Of a stretch of 64,000 bases of DNA, positions 25,701-40,625 are shown one piece after another. The DNA is from Polydactylus sextarius (lineage: Eukaryota; Chordata; Actinopteri; Polynemidae): NCBI GenBank assembly GCA_016801845.1, contig CM028927.1:8394501-8458500 (forward strand), written 5' to 3'. The position numbers and the translations under genes are program-made. Each line of letters starts with the position of its first letter. Within the stretch, counting starts at the first letter, position 1. Below the pieces are notes generated by a model. That model searched no databases and had not been told where the DNA came from. It saw nothing but the letters and a program-made list of their open reading frames with translations.

Positions 25701-28700
25701 GCACATGCATTAAATTCATTTGGCTTTTACTGCTGAAAGAACAGTAGTGAGTAAGCAGAGTATGATGCCTTGTTTAGGGTGGATACTCAGTGTCAGCCCT
25801 TCTGTAAACCTAACAATCTGAAAACATTTTCTCATTTCTTTGTAACCCCTTTGGAGCAGCCTTTTTATGGCTTTGTCACAACCAACTGGCTGCTCCATTC
25901 CGACACCGCTCGTGAAACAGGATGTTTTATCAGGCAAAGCCTGTGGGGACTTGTACTGTCTGCCCTCTGATCTGTGTTCCCATCAGTTGGGCCAAGCTGC
26001 TGGACTAATGGGCATCTGGGTAGATATTAGAATGTTGTGCTCTCCAGTTCCCTGCTAACTTAATGAGAAAACACTAACTCCCTATACTCCTCCTGACAGT
26101 GGAGGCAGGAAGAAAAACAACGTGGGGAGGAGAGAAGAAACAGGGGAACGTTAATTAGAAGGCAGAAAAGAGAAAATGTAGAAAGGAGGGACACAGAATG
26201 GGAGAATGATAGAGAAGATTAATATGCTGTAATTCTCACCAGAAGGGCTAAAAACAGTCACACAAAAGAGCATGTGTAATGCAGCATTTCCACACAGTAC
26301 CTCTGACTACTCAGCCACTAAATAACCAAGTCTGTGTAATACCAATTTATTTAAACATAAGCAAGAGTCATGCAGCAATTTCTGTGCACTGATCAGTTAT
26401 GACTAGAATCACAACCACCACCAAAATATCATATCTCATTCTCTCTTTAGCCTCAAATCTTACTATCCTCTTCCAGCTAGGTTGGTAAGGTCTGATGAAT
26501 AAACTAGTGCTGTGACTCTCAGCCCAGAGGGCCATGCATTACTGCTATGAAATGTTAAATGGTTTGCAGAAGGAGCCCAAGCTATAAAGGCAGCAGCAGT
26601 AGCAGCAGCACTTCTTAGAAGGAGAGGACAGAGGAGGGGGAGCTGGCTGCATTTGCTCTTCCTCTCTTCGGCAGATGTGTCAGGTGCACTGCCCGTCTTT
26701 TTAGCCACTGGTGTGGAACAGGGTCCGGTTTATTAGGGAGTGAGGGAGGTGCTGAGTGTGTGTAGTTGTGATTGGTGAGGACATGATTGCCTAGTTGTGT
26801 TTGCCAGAAAGCCCCACCACCACCATGACCCAGCTGGGTATAGGTGTGTGTAACATCTTTCAAACTGTCTCTATGTTTATTTTTTTTCTTTTTACTCTTT
26901 TCAAACCACTGTTTGTCCTAGTGACTGAGTTAATGAAAGTAAGTAGAAACACACTTGCCTCCCGTCGTTCGTGCACCGTAGGAGAAAAATCTACTGTCTT
27001 ACAAACAAAAAACACACAAAAACACACATTGAGCAAATCTTAAATTACAGGCACACACAAAAAACACACTCTTTAGTGGCAATCCAAGCTAATTAGAGCA
27101 TCTGCATCTCTTAGCCCTGCAGGTTAAAAACACTTCATATTAGCCATGCTTCAAATAGCGATGCTGGAGAGAGATAGGGGAAGAAAACTTACAGATTTCC
27201 ATTATTCATGTTCTCATGCATGCCATAATTTGCACATCCAGCATATTGCATGGAGGGAGAACATATATTGTATGTTCCTTAAACCCACACATGGGTTAGA
27301 TGAAAGAGGGAGTCAAGAGAAGCCACACAGAACCACTGACATGTGTATAAGGGATTATTTGACAGGCTATATGAAAGGAAAACCCAATTAGCCATTAGTG
27401 TTGCTACAGGGTGTGGACAGTAAGTGAATGTGTACGTGTACAGATGTACATGTTTTTCAAGTGTGTATCAACACTCATGCAAGTGTTGCTATTAGACCGA
27501 GAGTCAGGGTTAAGGCAAAGAAAGATGAATAAAGTGATCAAAAAAATCATGTAAAGAAGTGAAACAGAAGAACAGAAGAGATGCTATATTTACACTGTAG
27601 AGCACGCAAGCACTGCTAGCCAGGCAGAAGGCTGAGCTTTGAATCAGAGCTATAAATAAACTCTACCACTACTGTACTTATGGCAGTTGTGAGCCAAATG
27701 AATAGGCTTGGTCAAGCAAGACAAATAGGGTTGTCAATGAGTAGGAAGGGGGAGGGGGGCTTCAACTGTGGGTTTTAAAGCAACAGATCCCCGAGGGAGA
27801 AAACCCCAGGAATATCCTTTTATGTCATGTTTGTGTAAAGAAAGTCCCTCTGATCCCCCATGAAAAATAGAGTTGTTCATCACTCACTGTGGATTTGAAA
27901 AAAATGGAAAAGGTGCCTGAACTTAAACCAACCCTGAGCTGTTGGCCTTTGTGGGATAAATGACGAAAGAAGGAAGAATTATAGTTGTAATCAACGACCC
28001 TCAACTCGGTTCAGACATCAAAACTGAAATCCATCACTGGTAGCAGGTCACAATATTAAATATCCTGTGGATAAATCTGTAGCTGAGGAGGTAGAAAACA
28101 GTGCTTGTACTTGCACCTGTCGTACGATGGGGCTGTGACATTAGTTTCTCAAGTGGTATATCACCATGAAAGTGTGACTTTTTAGTTCCAGTGATTCAAC
28201 AACAAAATATCAACTAATTCACATGAGACTGATCTTAATTCCACATCTACATTCCTGCTGTAAAGAAAACCTGTTGTAACCGACAGCTGAGAGAGAAAAC
28301 AACAGATTTGAAATGTGCCACTTTGGTCTATTGTCAGCCAAACTGCTGCACCACCGCACAAAGCTGCTGGTTATGTAGAACTAAGTCATATTTCAGTTGT
28401 GTGAGAGGAAGCTGTGAGTAAGTATTGCCAGCTTCATTAAAAGAGGGCAGATCATTACAACCCCCACAAAACAACAAGGCCTGTCCATCATTACCAAAGC
28501 CCCGCTTAAACGACTGAATTATTTTCACACAACTTCATGCATTTCACCTGAGAATCAAAACGCAAAAAGCCTTTTCTTCTTTGTATATGTTTCATTTTAT
28601 TTCTATCTACTCAGAGCTTATGCACAATTCTTTCCCCTCCATCTCTGTTAATCAATTGTGTTTTGCTCTGCTTCTTCCATCTCTGCCTTCTTGTCTCCAT

Positions 28701-29879
28701 CCCCACTTTCCCGTAATCTCGTCTCTTCAGCTATTCTCCCTCGCTCTCTCTTTCATTCTACACCACAACCCTTAATCTCGCCAAGAGCCAAATCAGCAGA
28801 TTAGATAGGGGCTCTCGCTCAGACTTTGCAGAGCAGTTTAATGTTCCGTTCAGAGAAAGTCAGAAGCAGATTACAGCCAAGAAATCTCTTTTTCTCCTCC
28901 CTTTAAACCCTGGCACAAGTGCAAAATGCAACAAGCAACGACAAATCTTCCTCAGACTGCTGGCTGATTAAAATATCAAATTCGAAACATTTTGCATATA
29001 GTATCTTTTTCAATTTGGAAACAAGTACTTTGTCTACCTTTTCCCTAAATATTATTCTTACTTTAATGTTCGTTTACCTCTACTACAAATGAACAACTAC
29101 AAATGGAACAACAAGATTTTGGTCATTTATTTACCAAAGCTGGTGTTTTGAAATGCATCTTCAGGCGAAAGTTTGTGTTTTCGTGTGTGTGTGTGTGTTC
29201 CTTTGCTTAAATAAACAATGCATTCCATACACATTGCAGCATTTATTGCTCAATAAATAATGCATGCTTTATATTTATAGAAATCCTTCACAGTCCACTT
29301 GTCGACACATTAACTTATTCTGGAGAACCTGTTTATGCCGTCAACCCCTCCAGCTATGACACATGTGAACGGAAGATGCATTACCTTATAGACATTGATT
29401 TTGTGAGTGTGTTAATCAATAGTGCAACAGGTTTAATGCATAGAGAGTCAAATATTTACAAAGTGACACTTCAGAGAGCAGTGGCATCCTGCCACCATGA
29501 CAGAAAGGGTTGCTTCCACTCGAGGGTTAATCAATCTGTTACACAATAATCAGGGGACATGACAGCACCAGGGTCTCTGGCTTAAACACAGGCATCCTTG
29601 GGCGCATAATGATGATGTGTGACAGAATATTTCCTCCAGGCTGCCACATACAGCAGACATCCATCACAACCAAGCAGAGGGTAGAGGTGGTGGAGACAAG
29701 GAGTGATGGGGAGGAAGAAATTAAAGGGGGAATGAGGGATGTTGTAATACAGGGGTGGGGGTGTAGACCACTGTTGCCTTAAGGATCAAACAGCAGGCAC
29801 GAAGGCGGTCGGGAATGATGGTCTTCAAAGAAATGTGGACTGTCTGGAAAGTAAAATAAATAAATAGGCAGGTTTTTTT

Positions 29880-29901
29880 TTATATATATATATATATATA
29901 T
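29880..29901 (+). repeat. (TA)n microsatellite after a poly-T run
   Basis: Eight T followed by about ten TA units, in intron 1. Confidence 0.85.
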
Positions 29902-32900
29902 CTGTGTTGCACCAAACACGCCGACATGTGTTGCACACTAAATTCAAGAGTGTAAACACACAAACAGCCACGTTTTCTCTGGAGATGTTTTTCCCCCTTT
30001 CTTAATTTTGCTTTCCCTAAACCTGCTGCATCTCTCTGTTGCTTTCTTTTGCCCTTTATTTATAATACACTTTTAAATATTGCTCAACCAAATCTGAAAT
30101 GCAGAAACAATTCATTTACATACTGAATGTATTCCCTCTTTCGTGTGATTCACTGAGCCTGGATGTATCTGCCTTCCTTTGATCTTACTTGAGTTGTCTC
30201 TTGATCTAAATGAACCTGGGCAGCGTTCAGAATTGCACACACCTGTCAAAATGGTTCCAGCATTTACTGTGGATTTCAAAGCAGAAATTTTTTTTTTTTT
30301 TCCTCACTATTAATGCATTTCACAATACAACAAAAGTAGGCAGGGTCATATATAGAATTATCAAACTGTTTCTTCCAATGAAATAATCAGATTTAAAAAA
30401 AAACTCCTCAAACACAGTATAACAACAAACAACTCATTTTTAAAATTCAACAACAGCACAATTTGATCATGTCACTATATGTGGCTTAGGAGTGGTCATC
30501 CAGCCCTACTATCCTAATTAAAAGGTTAGTTTCTGGAGCATTATGGAATAAGACTGTTAATAGTGCATTTCTTGGGAAGTTAATTTTATCTGTAGATTAA
30601 TGGACATTTGACAGCAAATTTGCTCGCAGAAGCAGGATATTACATGTAGGACACACCTATAATGATCTATAGTGTTCATTAGGGTGCGTCTCCTAGTGCA
30701 ACCGTATAAAGCTCATGATGCATTTTTAGTTCAGTTTTCTATTGCCATTCTATTGCCATTTAATGGCTTGACTGTTAACTGATAACTGGCAAAAGACAAA
30801 TCAGCTGACCAATACTAAACTATCCTTACAGTACAATGACGCACGGTGAAAGCCGAGTCCTACTACAAGGATGATTTTCCTTCAGCAGTGAGTCAGGACC
30901 AGGTCTTGATTAAGGGAAAGATGGATGAAGCCAAGAACGGAAAAAGAGGTCCTTGACAAAAACCTCTTCAAGAGCATTCATGAAGTCAGACTGATGATGA
31001 TGCATTTTTGCTATTAAAGTGATCTACTGCACATAAACACTGTAAAACTTGAAAAGGTGCACAAAGACGCATGGTCAAACCCAGATGTCTTATTTCAAGA
31101 ATTCTTGTGAAAATTTCCTTTTGTCGATTGCACCCTGTGTTATCGCATACTAGCATATACTACACAGAGTATGTATCTCTTTTGTTCCTTCTGTAGAACA
31201 CACAAATAGAGTGTACTACTATTCTGATTCTTAGTGGCAGATCTATCTTACTGCATTTTTTTTTTCCCTTTGATAAAGCCTGGGGAAGAAGTGCTAGCAC
31301 CTCAACCATCATGTTAACCCAGCCCCCACACCCACAGTTCCCGGTGGGTGGTGTCTTCCTCGCCCGCCTGCCGTTCGCCCACTATCGTGCCAAGCACGAC
31401 ATGTGACAGTGGCAGCACATGGCTTCCCAGCTCCTCCGTCCCTCCGCCCCAATGCTCCGCAGGCCTGTTTCCCCCGACTGTCTGAGAACACCCCGCAACA
31501 AGCTTGGCTCACTTGTCATGTTCCTCCTCGCTCCCATCCAGCCACCCCAAATAACTACCTCGCAGGCATGTACATGCACACAGACACACATATCATACAC
31601 ATAATGACACATACACAGATGTAGATGTATAGTTACATGAACATAAAGCAACATGCGTGAGAAACATAGCTATGAAAAGTAGGTCTGTGTAGATAAAACT
31701 GTTCACACGTCAAAATGTTGCACCTCTGCCTGACTTTCACTGCGCACACCTTCTTTCTGCTTCACTCTCACGCCATTAGAAAGGGAACATGCCAGGTTGT
31801 GTTCATACCAGTCACATCCAGAGATGCTGTCCTCCCCCTCACAAAATCCTCTTTTGCCCTACACCTTCTTCACATTGCATCTTTTCCTCCTCACCATGTC
31901 CCTCGTGTTCATCCTCTTACTCTCTTTGACTCCTACTCATGTTTGTCTTTTCACCACACTCTCACCATTATTCAGCCTCTAAATTATTTAGCTGTACTCC
32001 TATGAAGAACATGTCAGCCTTTGTAGACCATAATTCGTACCAAGGACAAATGTATTTCAACAAATTCGGTGTGTATCCAATGATGTGAAAACTGTTATGA
32101 TGTGAGGGATTAAATCTATATGTAAATAAAGCATCATTTCCTTTGTGAGTTGAGCAGAAGCATTGAAGACGTTTGGTCTCTGATGTCTAACCAGCTGTGT
32201 TAATATTTCAATTACCCTCATGAATAAATGAATTTTACATGGGCTAACATTATTCTTGGTCTGCCTGCCTTTGTTGTGGTGGGAGGAAGCTGTGACAAGA
32301 CTCTTCAGACAAAACCTACTTTTCTGATACTTCCACACTGGATGGATGTAGTTCCACAATGATTTGAAATGAATAGATGAAAATATTCATCTTAAGATTA
32401 ACTGTTCAGTTTTTTTGGTTTGTTTGTCTGTTTACAAAAATGTAGATTTCTGGGTCTTTATTTTTAGTACTACCAAAGGTTAAATCTGAACTTAGATTAA
32501 TTAGGTAAACCATGACTGACCAATAAAGTCAACAGAAGTTCTAGTATAGAAATCAATGACTACTATAGCTTTGAAAAAATAGAAATCTTTACAGTACTGA
32601 CGCATCAAGGTCTGTGGTAGAGCAAAATTTGTGAAAATACATTGTATTTGAATGTTACATCAAGCGGTAAAAAAATCTAAAAGTGGTTCAACAGAATAAT
32701 ATTACAGCATACAATCACCATATTCCTATTCCTTCTACTAGCATTACTTCTCTCCCTCTCTCTCTCTCGCCTCCACAAATTGTAGCTTGCAACGCTGTTT
32801 CCATCTGTCACAGCTGATTCAGTGCAGCATCAGAAAGTAGCAGACCTTTCTTTTTAAGACATTGCTGACATTTACATTTGCCCTCTATCAAAGAAAGAAG

Positions 32901-35900
32901 AATGGTCGTGACCCCGCAGTCCCCTTGACATCGTTGTCACACATTCTGCCTTGAGGAACAACTGAGCTTACACCGATTCCCCCATCCATGTGACACCACT
33001 GACAGTGTTAGTGGCTGAGAGGAACAAGTGCACACAAACGTTCAGTAAAGCAACATTTGAAACAAAATTTTTAGCCATAATGATTTTATACTAACTACTA
33101 TGTTTCCTTTCTCGACGCTGCTATCTCAGGCGAGGATTTTGCATAAATTCTTTGTCAATAATGAGAAAAGCCAATGAAAGAAGCCAAGTAACTGCAAATA
33201 TGCAAAACAGACAAATATTGGATGTTACACCTTGCACAAAAGATGGAAAGCCTATTCCTGAAAATGTGATTCCACTGAGCTGAAGAAAACGGCATGAAGG
33301 CCTTCTAGAAATCAATAGAAGCTCCCCTGTGTGTAAGAGCAAGTCAACAGAGCAGAGAGCATGGGCATACAGATAATATTTATGTAGAAGGAGGCTGCCA
33401 ACAACCATCAGGGACCATGTATAATTCTTATTCATACATCTTGAAAGCAGTAATCTAGTAAATATGAGGCACAGTCATTTATTCAATGAGACTATATCAG
33501 GCAACAGGTCAGTGCTGGAGAATTGTTTAGTATGCCACCTTTAAATATTTATGCACACAACCCCGGAACTGTGCGTCTTATTCTTTTTTAAGTTCAGAGG
33601 ATTTCTCTGAACACACACAAAAAAGTCTGCACTTGTCCATTCACTTCAACATGCTTTTGTAGAATGACTGTGTGGCTCTGTGATCATAGCATTAGCTGTG
33701 ATTGTGTTAATCCAGTCGACAGTGTTTGCAACGGATGACTCCAGTACATACAATTAACAGGTTTACCAACCTTATGAATAAATGCACAGTGTGTACGTAC
33801 TAACAACTCTAATTGATGTCCCCTACCCACACAATTTACATACATTAGACTCTGCTACGTTGCCAAAGCGCCCTTTATACATTTGTGTGCCAAAGCTGAA
33901 AGGTGGAAATGTAATTGCACCAACACAACTATATAAAAATGACTTAAAAGATAAATCAATTTTAGCCTCATTCCTGTTTTTCTTTTCTGCTTTTCCCCCA
34001 CAGGACACCCTAACGGTGTTAATGGCTATGCTAATTGCTAATGTTCCACTAGAATACTAATAAAGGTAGTAATTACTGTAACACGGACTGAAGTTCAGTG
34101 CGGGCAAGAGCTGGTTTTTGCCTGTAAAGAGCATGTAAAAAGGAAATCTAAACAAAAATCACTAGCAGGGAGTGGATGTTTGAAATTAGCATTTGTTTTT
34201 GTTTTGCAGATGTTTCATGCTGGCAAACACTATAGTAAAAAAGCCATGTTAAAACGAAGAGTGTCGCTATTGGCAGACTGTATCCTTACCATTGGATCAA
34301 AAATATCTAAGCCTAACACCATGCTGGCCAGTAGAACGCAGTTTACAATTATAACAGCACAGGGTAGTGATAGCTCTGTTTATGTGAATATAAGTGTTGA
34401 TACAGATATGTCTTAGGAGTAATGTCCTCCATCCTTCCAGATGGCCCCTGGAATTATCTGCTTTACATTGGATAATGAAATCTCACTCACTATCCAACTG
34501 CCTTCTATTAAATTACTGTGATAGGCATCCTTCCTTCTCACAGCTTGGAGTGTCATCAACCCAACCAGCATTCCCCGTTCACCGGGCAAATCAATCACAG
34601 ACAACCGAGGCAATAAAGGCTCACGAAAGCCTAATAACCATCACAGTACAAAAAGCAGAAATGATACATGACAGGGATGTTCTTGACAAACTGTAAAATG
34701 GGGGTCCCCTCCTAAACACAGGCTGCCATTTTAAAGACAAACTGCACGTCCCTTTATTGCTGCTGCAAGAACACAGTATAGTGTATGTATTACCTTGGTG
34801 ACTTAATTGCTTTATCCATCTTGTAAAGTATGTTGAGGTGGTTGAGTACGACTGGTGACGCTCAGTCCCTAGATGCTCTTTTACCTTGGAATTTCAAACA
34901 TAATGAAAGGGTTTAATAAAAGATGGCTAGCAGGGGATGTGGCAGCCAGTATCTCTTGGCACCAATGGTGAAAAGAACATTCACCAAACATTCCTTAGTG
35001 ACCACGAGGCATCACATTATGGAAACCGTCTGGTTAACAAAATAAAATCCAGTGAAAACAGGATATAATGATGTAACTGACAGCACATACATTATAAAAT
35101 TCACATACAGTTGGATCCATGTTGTTATTTTTTTAGAAGCAGCAAAATGGTGGCATTAATTGGTCTTGGAAGTTTCCAAAACGCAGGAGTAAAAGAGTCA
35201 TTCTCCCATCATCTCATTTTTAGTGATGAAATCAAAACACAGTTGGGCAACATGAACAGAGAAGCCACTTTCTGGCGAAGATGGTTGTGTTGTTGGATGG
35301 AGGCAAGAAATCATCATGAATGTGGGGACATCAACACTTGTAAAAAGTGTTATCACCAGATAAGTCTGTCTGAGACGAGGGTTATTAGATTACACTAAAT
35401 ATAACTCCTCTCAGCATTAAACATGTCAGTTATACTTCAAGATTTCTAGATTTCATATCATATAATTATTTAGAAATGAATGGAACAGTGTTTGATGTTA
35501 ATGGGATGTGTTTTCATCTTCACAAGATAAAACTTTCATTTTGAAAATACTGAAGACTTGCTGCGATGCTCCAGTTCTTGAGGTAAAAAAAAGCCCAGAC
35601 AATATGTCAGAACAAGTTCCTGTCTTATAATGATATTTGTCGGGGCATCAAAAATCCAACTGCAATTCTCAATTTAGTTTCTCAACACCAAGTATAAAAA
35701 ATACATACACACAGAGTGCTGACAAATACTATTCATAGAATTTAAAATGTGCACAAATGCACAAATGTTTGTAGAAATAAAGAACATTATATTATTTTTC
35801 TATACGATGGAAGACCCACAGCACAGAAAGAATTTCATGATCCCACTCATTCTTATTGACTTATTGACGTAGCCTTTAAAGATTGTCATTTAGTTTACTT

Positions 35901-38731
35901 GTCAAGCAAATTAATGCATATTGCAAACATCTTGTTGCATTCTTTAAATTTAATGAAGTGGGCTCAAGAGACCAAGCTCACAGAGTTTTAATAACATGGC
36001 TCTCAATTCCTGATCAATGTGACATTCAGGTAGAAATAATGGAACCACATCACCAATGGTTTGTGTTTGGAGACAATAGGAGACTTCTAATAAATTAGTC
36101 CTCAAATTATAATGACCAGCAACAAATCTGTTCTCACACCAACTGGGTGGCTTTGTCCCATGATGTTGTGCACAAGTATATTTTCATTTATACATGCACT
36201 TACAAACATATGCATGTGTGTGTGAAGAAATTGACCAGTAAAAATAGAAAGCAGGTTTCAGCATCAACAGTGTACCCTCTATTCCCCATAAAGAAGGCAA
36301 TAAAAGGCCTGTGCCTTACAGTAACAGTTCATTAGTCAGACAGGCAGCCGCAGGTCTGTCCAATCACAACCCCACCCCATCTATCAGCTGCAAACCGACA
36401 CAGGTTCTGTAACACTAATTACTCTTTACAGCCACAAGTCTTGCTCTATAGACTATAACACGGTTTGTTTGGAGATGTATTAAGCAAAGAGAAATGACTT
36501 CATTACAATATGTTCAACAGACAACAGCAACATTTACAGTGTAAATACTTCTATGTGTAATGGTTTGGGAGACAGTGTGTGTGGATATGTAGATGTGTTT
36601 GTGTGTTAGAGGCTGTGGACTGGGGTTTGTTTGCCAAACGGAGTGGGGACTGCTCAAAACAAAACGCAACCCACTATTACCGTTTTCTTTTTTTCCCACT
36701 GACAAAACACAGTTTATCTGACACAACATAAAAAAGCACAGTTTAATCTGTTTTGCCATCCAATTATTCACTATGAAAACACACACAGTCATACATGCAC
36801 GAAGATTAGGACTGAGCCAAAGCAGAGCTTGGTTGGGAGTGATCTCTTATCATTTTGCACAGGCATTTATGATCACATGTGGCATGTTTGCTTGCCCTGG
36901 ATGGGCATGACAGATGTGTACACTACTGTTACCGTGCCTGGGCACTTAGGGAGTGTGGCAAGAAGAGTGTGTGTGTGTTACATCTGTGATTCTACTGTCT
37001 GTTGTTATCGCTCTTGGCACACAATGGGCTCACCAACTGCTTTCCACTAACAAGCCTCAGCAATCACGGATGGGGAAGTGGTAGCCACTAATGGACAAAG
37101 GTCTGATGTGTATCCAGAGACTGTTGGAGCAAAAAGCTGCAGGATAACACATGGATGCATGCTGAGACCCACTGCCGGCAAGAAATCATAATAGTTACAC
37201 ATTCAGACAACCCTTGTACATACAGTCAGTATGTAGTCAGTGAAAGCAGAAAAATACTGGAAAACACAGAGAGGATTACAATGTTTGACAAGCACAAAAT
37301 CTAAATGGCACACACCGTAAGAGGAAAACCAAAACTCAACCTGACAGTTTGTTTCCTTGCAGCTGGATGAACACAAAAGCACAAGATACTGCTCAAGGAA
37401 TAAGACTTTAATGTAATAAATCCAGAAGTCGATTTCTGTCAAATAATAATGTCAAGTCTTGCTTCCAACAGGTGCTCCATGAAGGTCCTTATCAGTGTGA
37501 CTGAAACTGTATAATCGCTCCTTCAGCTGAGTATCTCTTTCTACAGAAGGATGGAGGAACAGCACACGCAGCAATATGATACCCAGAGAAGCAAATCTGC
37601 ATGTAAAACGACAAAAGGCACAGGCCAAGGGTGCTTTCATTGCCTTCAGTGTACCGATCATGTCTGATCATTTAGACAAGATAAGAAAATATGTGTATTA
37701 ATAAAACTCTGTCTAAATATTAGATTTGTTCTCACGTTTGATGAAGAAAAAAGGACACTAAAATGGTTGGAAGCTCTTTCATTACAGAGTCCACTGTTGC
37801 TCAGTTATCTATTGAAGGATTTAATTAAGGCTGTAGTATATTGTTAACTGCAGCACACACACACACACAAGATGAGCAAACAGTAGTCTGTAGAAGTTTT
37901 AAAAAAGTTCATTTGAGCACAGAGAAGCAGTTTATAGTTATAAAGTTCTTTGAAGAGTGAATGTGACTAGCAAAAAGCTATTGTATTAAATGGGAAATAT
38001 GTATTGGTAATCATCTGCTTTTATAATATTGTTACCAAGACAGGTGTGTGCTCTGGTGCTCTCCATTGGTTTATATACAGTATATATGTATGGTGGTTTA
38101 CATGTAGTTGGGGTTTTGTTTTATGTGTGAGAGAGAAATGCTGTGGAAAAATGTGTACACGTGGAGATGCATGTCATGGTGACAAAGATAGAGACAACTC
38201 AACAAAGACCCATGTTCTGCTGTGGCACCTGCCTGAGTCTCCACCCATCCCAGCTGTGGCCATGACAGCCAACCTGCCCTCTGGGAATAAGTGTTAACTG
38301 CCATTCACCCCTGGGAACAGGACGCACACATGCTATAATCACACACATTGCATGCTACCACAATCACGCAATGCACACATACACACCAAGTCAACCATGG
38401 ACACAGGCAAGCACTAGTAAGCATACTCATACAAGCCCCATACACACACGCACACACGCATACACACACCTCTTCCCAGGAAGCAGGCAAAAGGTTGGCT
38501 CATCTTTTTTGGCCAAGAATTACATGAGCTTTAATGTAATTACAGGACTGACAAGGACAGACTCTCTCTGCTTATTGCTCTGTGCTGGGCCCCTTGAGAG
38601 CGACAGACTGGAACATGCACAGGGTATTTGTCCAATCTCTAATGACAACAGCACATCCTTTTCATGATAATCCTTTCATTTCTGTCCACTCACAGGAGAG
38701 GGACAGGGAAGCACAGAGGTGAACGCGGTGC

Positions 38732-38754
38732 GTGTGTGTGTGTGTGTGTGTGTG
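38732..38754 (+). repeat. (GT)n microsatellite
   Basis: About eleven GT units, about 80 bp to the left of the DR1 motif at 38837. Confidence 0.85.
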
Positions 38755-38836
38755 AGATAAGCAGACAGTGATGAAGTGGGGGGTGTGTATGTGAAAAATT
38801 TAAGGATCAAGGCTGACAAAGACGATATTTGTGTAA

Positions 38837-38849
38837 GGGTCAAAGGTCA
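38837..38849 (+). promoter_or_regulatory. DR1 nuclear-receptor motif
   Basis: GGGTCA A AGGTCA, two direct half-sites spaced by one base, is the DR1 arrangement bound by HNF4, COUP-TF, RXR and PPAR heterodimers. It lies in intron 1 and is a motif match only; such matches also arise by chance. Confidence 0.35.
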
Positions 38850-40605
38850 AACAACATTAGACGAGCAGTGATCTTACAAAAATTTGAAACCCATTACACA
38901 CGTACCACCTTTTTCTCTCCTTTGCCCGTCTCTTGCTCATACGCATATACTCAGCCTTTTAGTGATGGAAATTCTCCAGACATGTAACAGCAGGGCACCT
39001 CTCTTGGGGTTGGTAACCATAAGCACACAAACACATATTCTCCTGGATCTCGTCTGCAGAAAAACGAGTTCAGTAAACAGATTGCAACATCACAAAACGG
39101 ATTATAAAACCATTTATTGACCAAAACAAAAATACTGAAAGAAACCAAATGCTTAAACCACATTTGGGAGTTAGAAAGAATCATTTTTTCAGACATTTGC
39201 AGTAAAACAAGCTCTAGCATTTACATAAACATTTCAATGTGTTAATTGTTTGTGCTCATGGTTTGGCTGGGGATCAATGGCAGCTTTAAAGATGTACAAG
39301 CATTAGCAGCCAGACAGACTGACTTAGTGTTGCACTCAACATGGCAGCAGCCATCTTCATCAGTATTTCCAGCTGCACTGAATAAAGATGGAACATTTTC
39401 ATCCTCAACCAAGCTGAAGTCTCACTACTTTAAATCTGCATTTTCTGTGTTTTATCTCCAGTTCATCTGCATCATCTTTCTCTCCAGTATCCACTTCTCC
39501 TGGCTCTTCCTCCTACACTCCCCATTATGTGGCTCCTTTGTCCATTCTCTCACCCTGTTTCTATCTCCTGGGTGATTTCCCAGTGGGTGTCCCTCCCTCA
39601 GCGCCATAGTACAGCCATGCGAATCAGAGAGTAACTGTTTGCTTAATGTTAATGACAGCCAGATGCCTGGTTCACCACCTTTTGGAATCATTGAGCATCT
39701 TGACAGCAACACATAAAAGGAGGAAAATAATGCGGAGGGGGGCAATCCAACAGATGTTCCATTATAGCATCTGGGAAAACGAAACAGGATGGCACAAAGA
39801 GAGAAAGATTAAAATCTGACAGTGACAAATTCATACAAAACCTAATTGATTATCACAAACTGAATTCATTACAGCACAAGTTCGCCACCAGGTTGTAATT
39901 AAGATTCAATTAATTCTGAATAAATACATACAATATTTATCTTTTCAGGTTAGACAGTGTATAGTGGCATGCTTGACTTCATATTACTATTATTGCTGTC
40001 TTCCTGACATAGATGTAATGTATGCTGCACTTTTTTGAACTACATTTGACAACATTTAAGTGCTGGCCACAGAACAGTCCACTGACCACAGCATAACATT
40101 GCCTAGACTAACAACAGAACACTAGACTATATATTGCTTAGTTCACTGAGCTAAACAAAGAGCTAAATTAGATTCCAATCAGCCACATTGAGGCAGATTT
40201 ACAATGCAGAAAATGACAGTAATGACAGGGACACTTTTAACAAAAGCAGAAGGCCTCAGTGTAATTGTCTGCATTTTAACATCATTGTGAGGTGATTGGG
40301 TCCATCTTGAAGAGTCACATTCAGCCTCCCCCAATATATTCACATAATACCTCCACCCACACATCCACTGTACATATTATATTGTGTCCTTTCTCAAACT
40401 CCAGCAGCATTTATGGACAAAAGCACATTTTGAACGCTTTACCAGCAAACAATTGGACTTTTTTCAGGTGCCTTTGTTGTCTCACCATGTAATTAGTCCA
40501 TGACTTGGTCAGCACATCAGGGTGACCACATAAATAAGAGATCGTGCTGAGCACACTCGCTTGCTCTATCAAATTAGCAATATAGTCACACAAACAATGA
40601 GACTT

Positions 40606-40625
40606 AAAAAAAAAAAAAAAAAAAA
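40606..40625 (+). repeat. Poly-A run
   Basis: Twenty consecutive A in intron 1. No retroposon body was recognised next to it. Confidence 0.85.

Noticed and set aside
33121..33435. 104-codon minus-strand frame with hydrophobic segments
   Set aside because: No recognisable family, no splice sites or promoter context that fit, and AT-rich chance composition. It lies on the gabbr2 sense strand, but the exon 1 to exon 2 junction is in phase without it.
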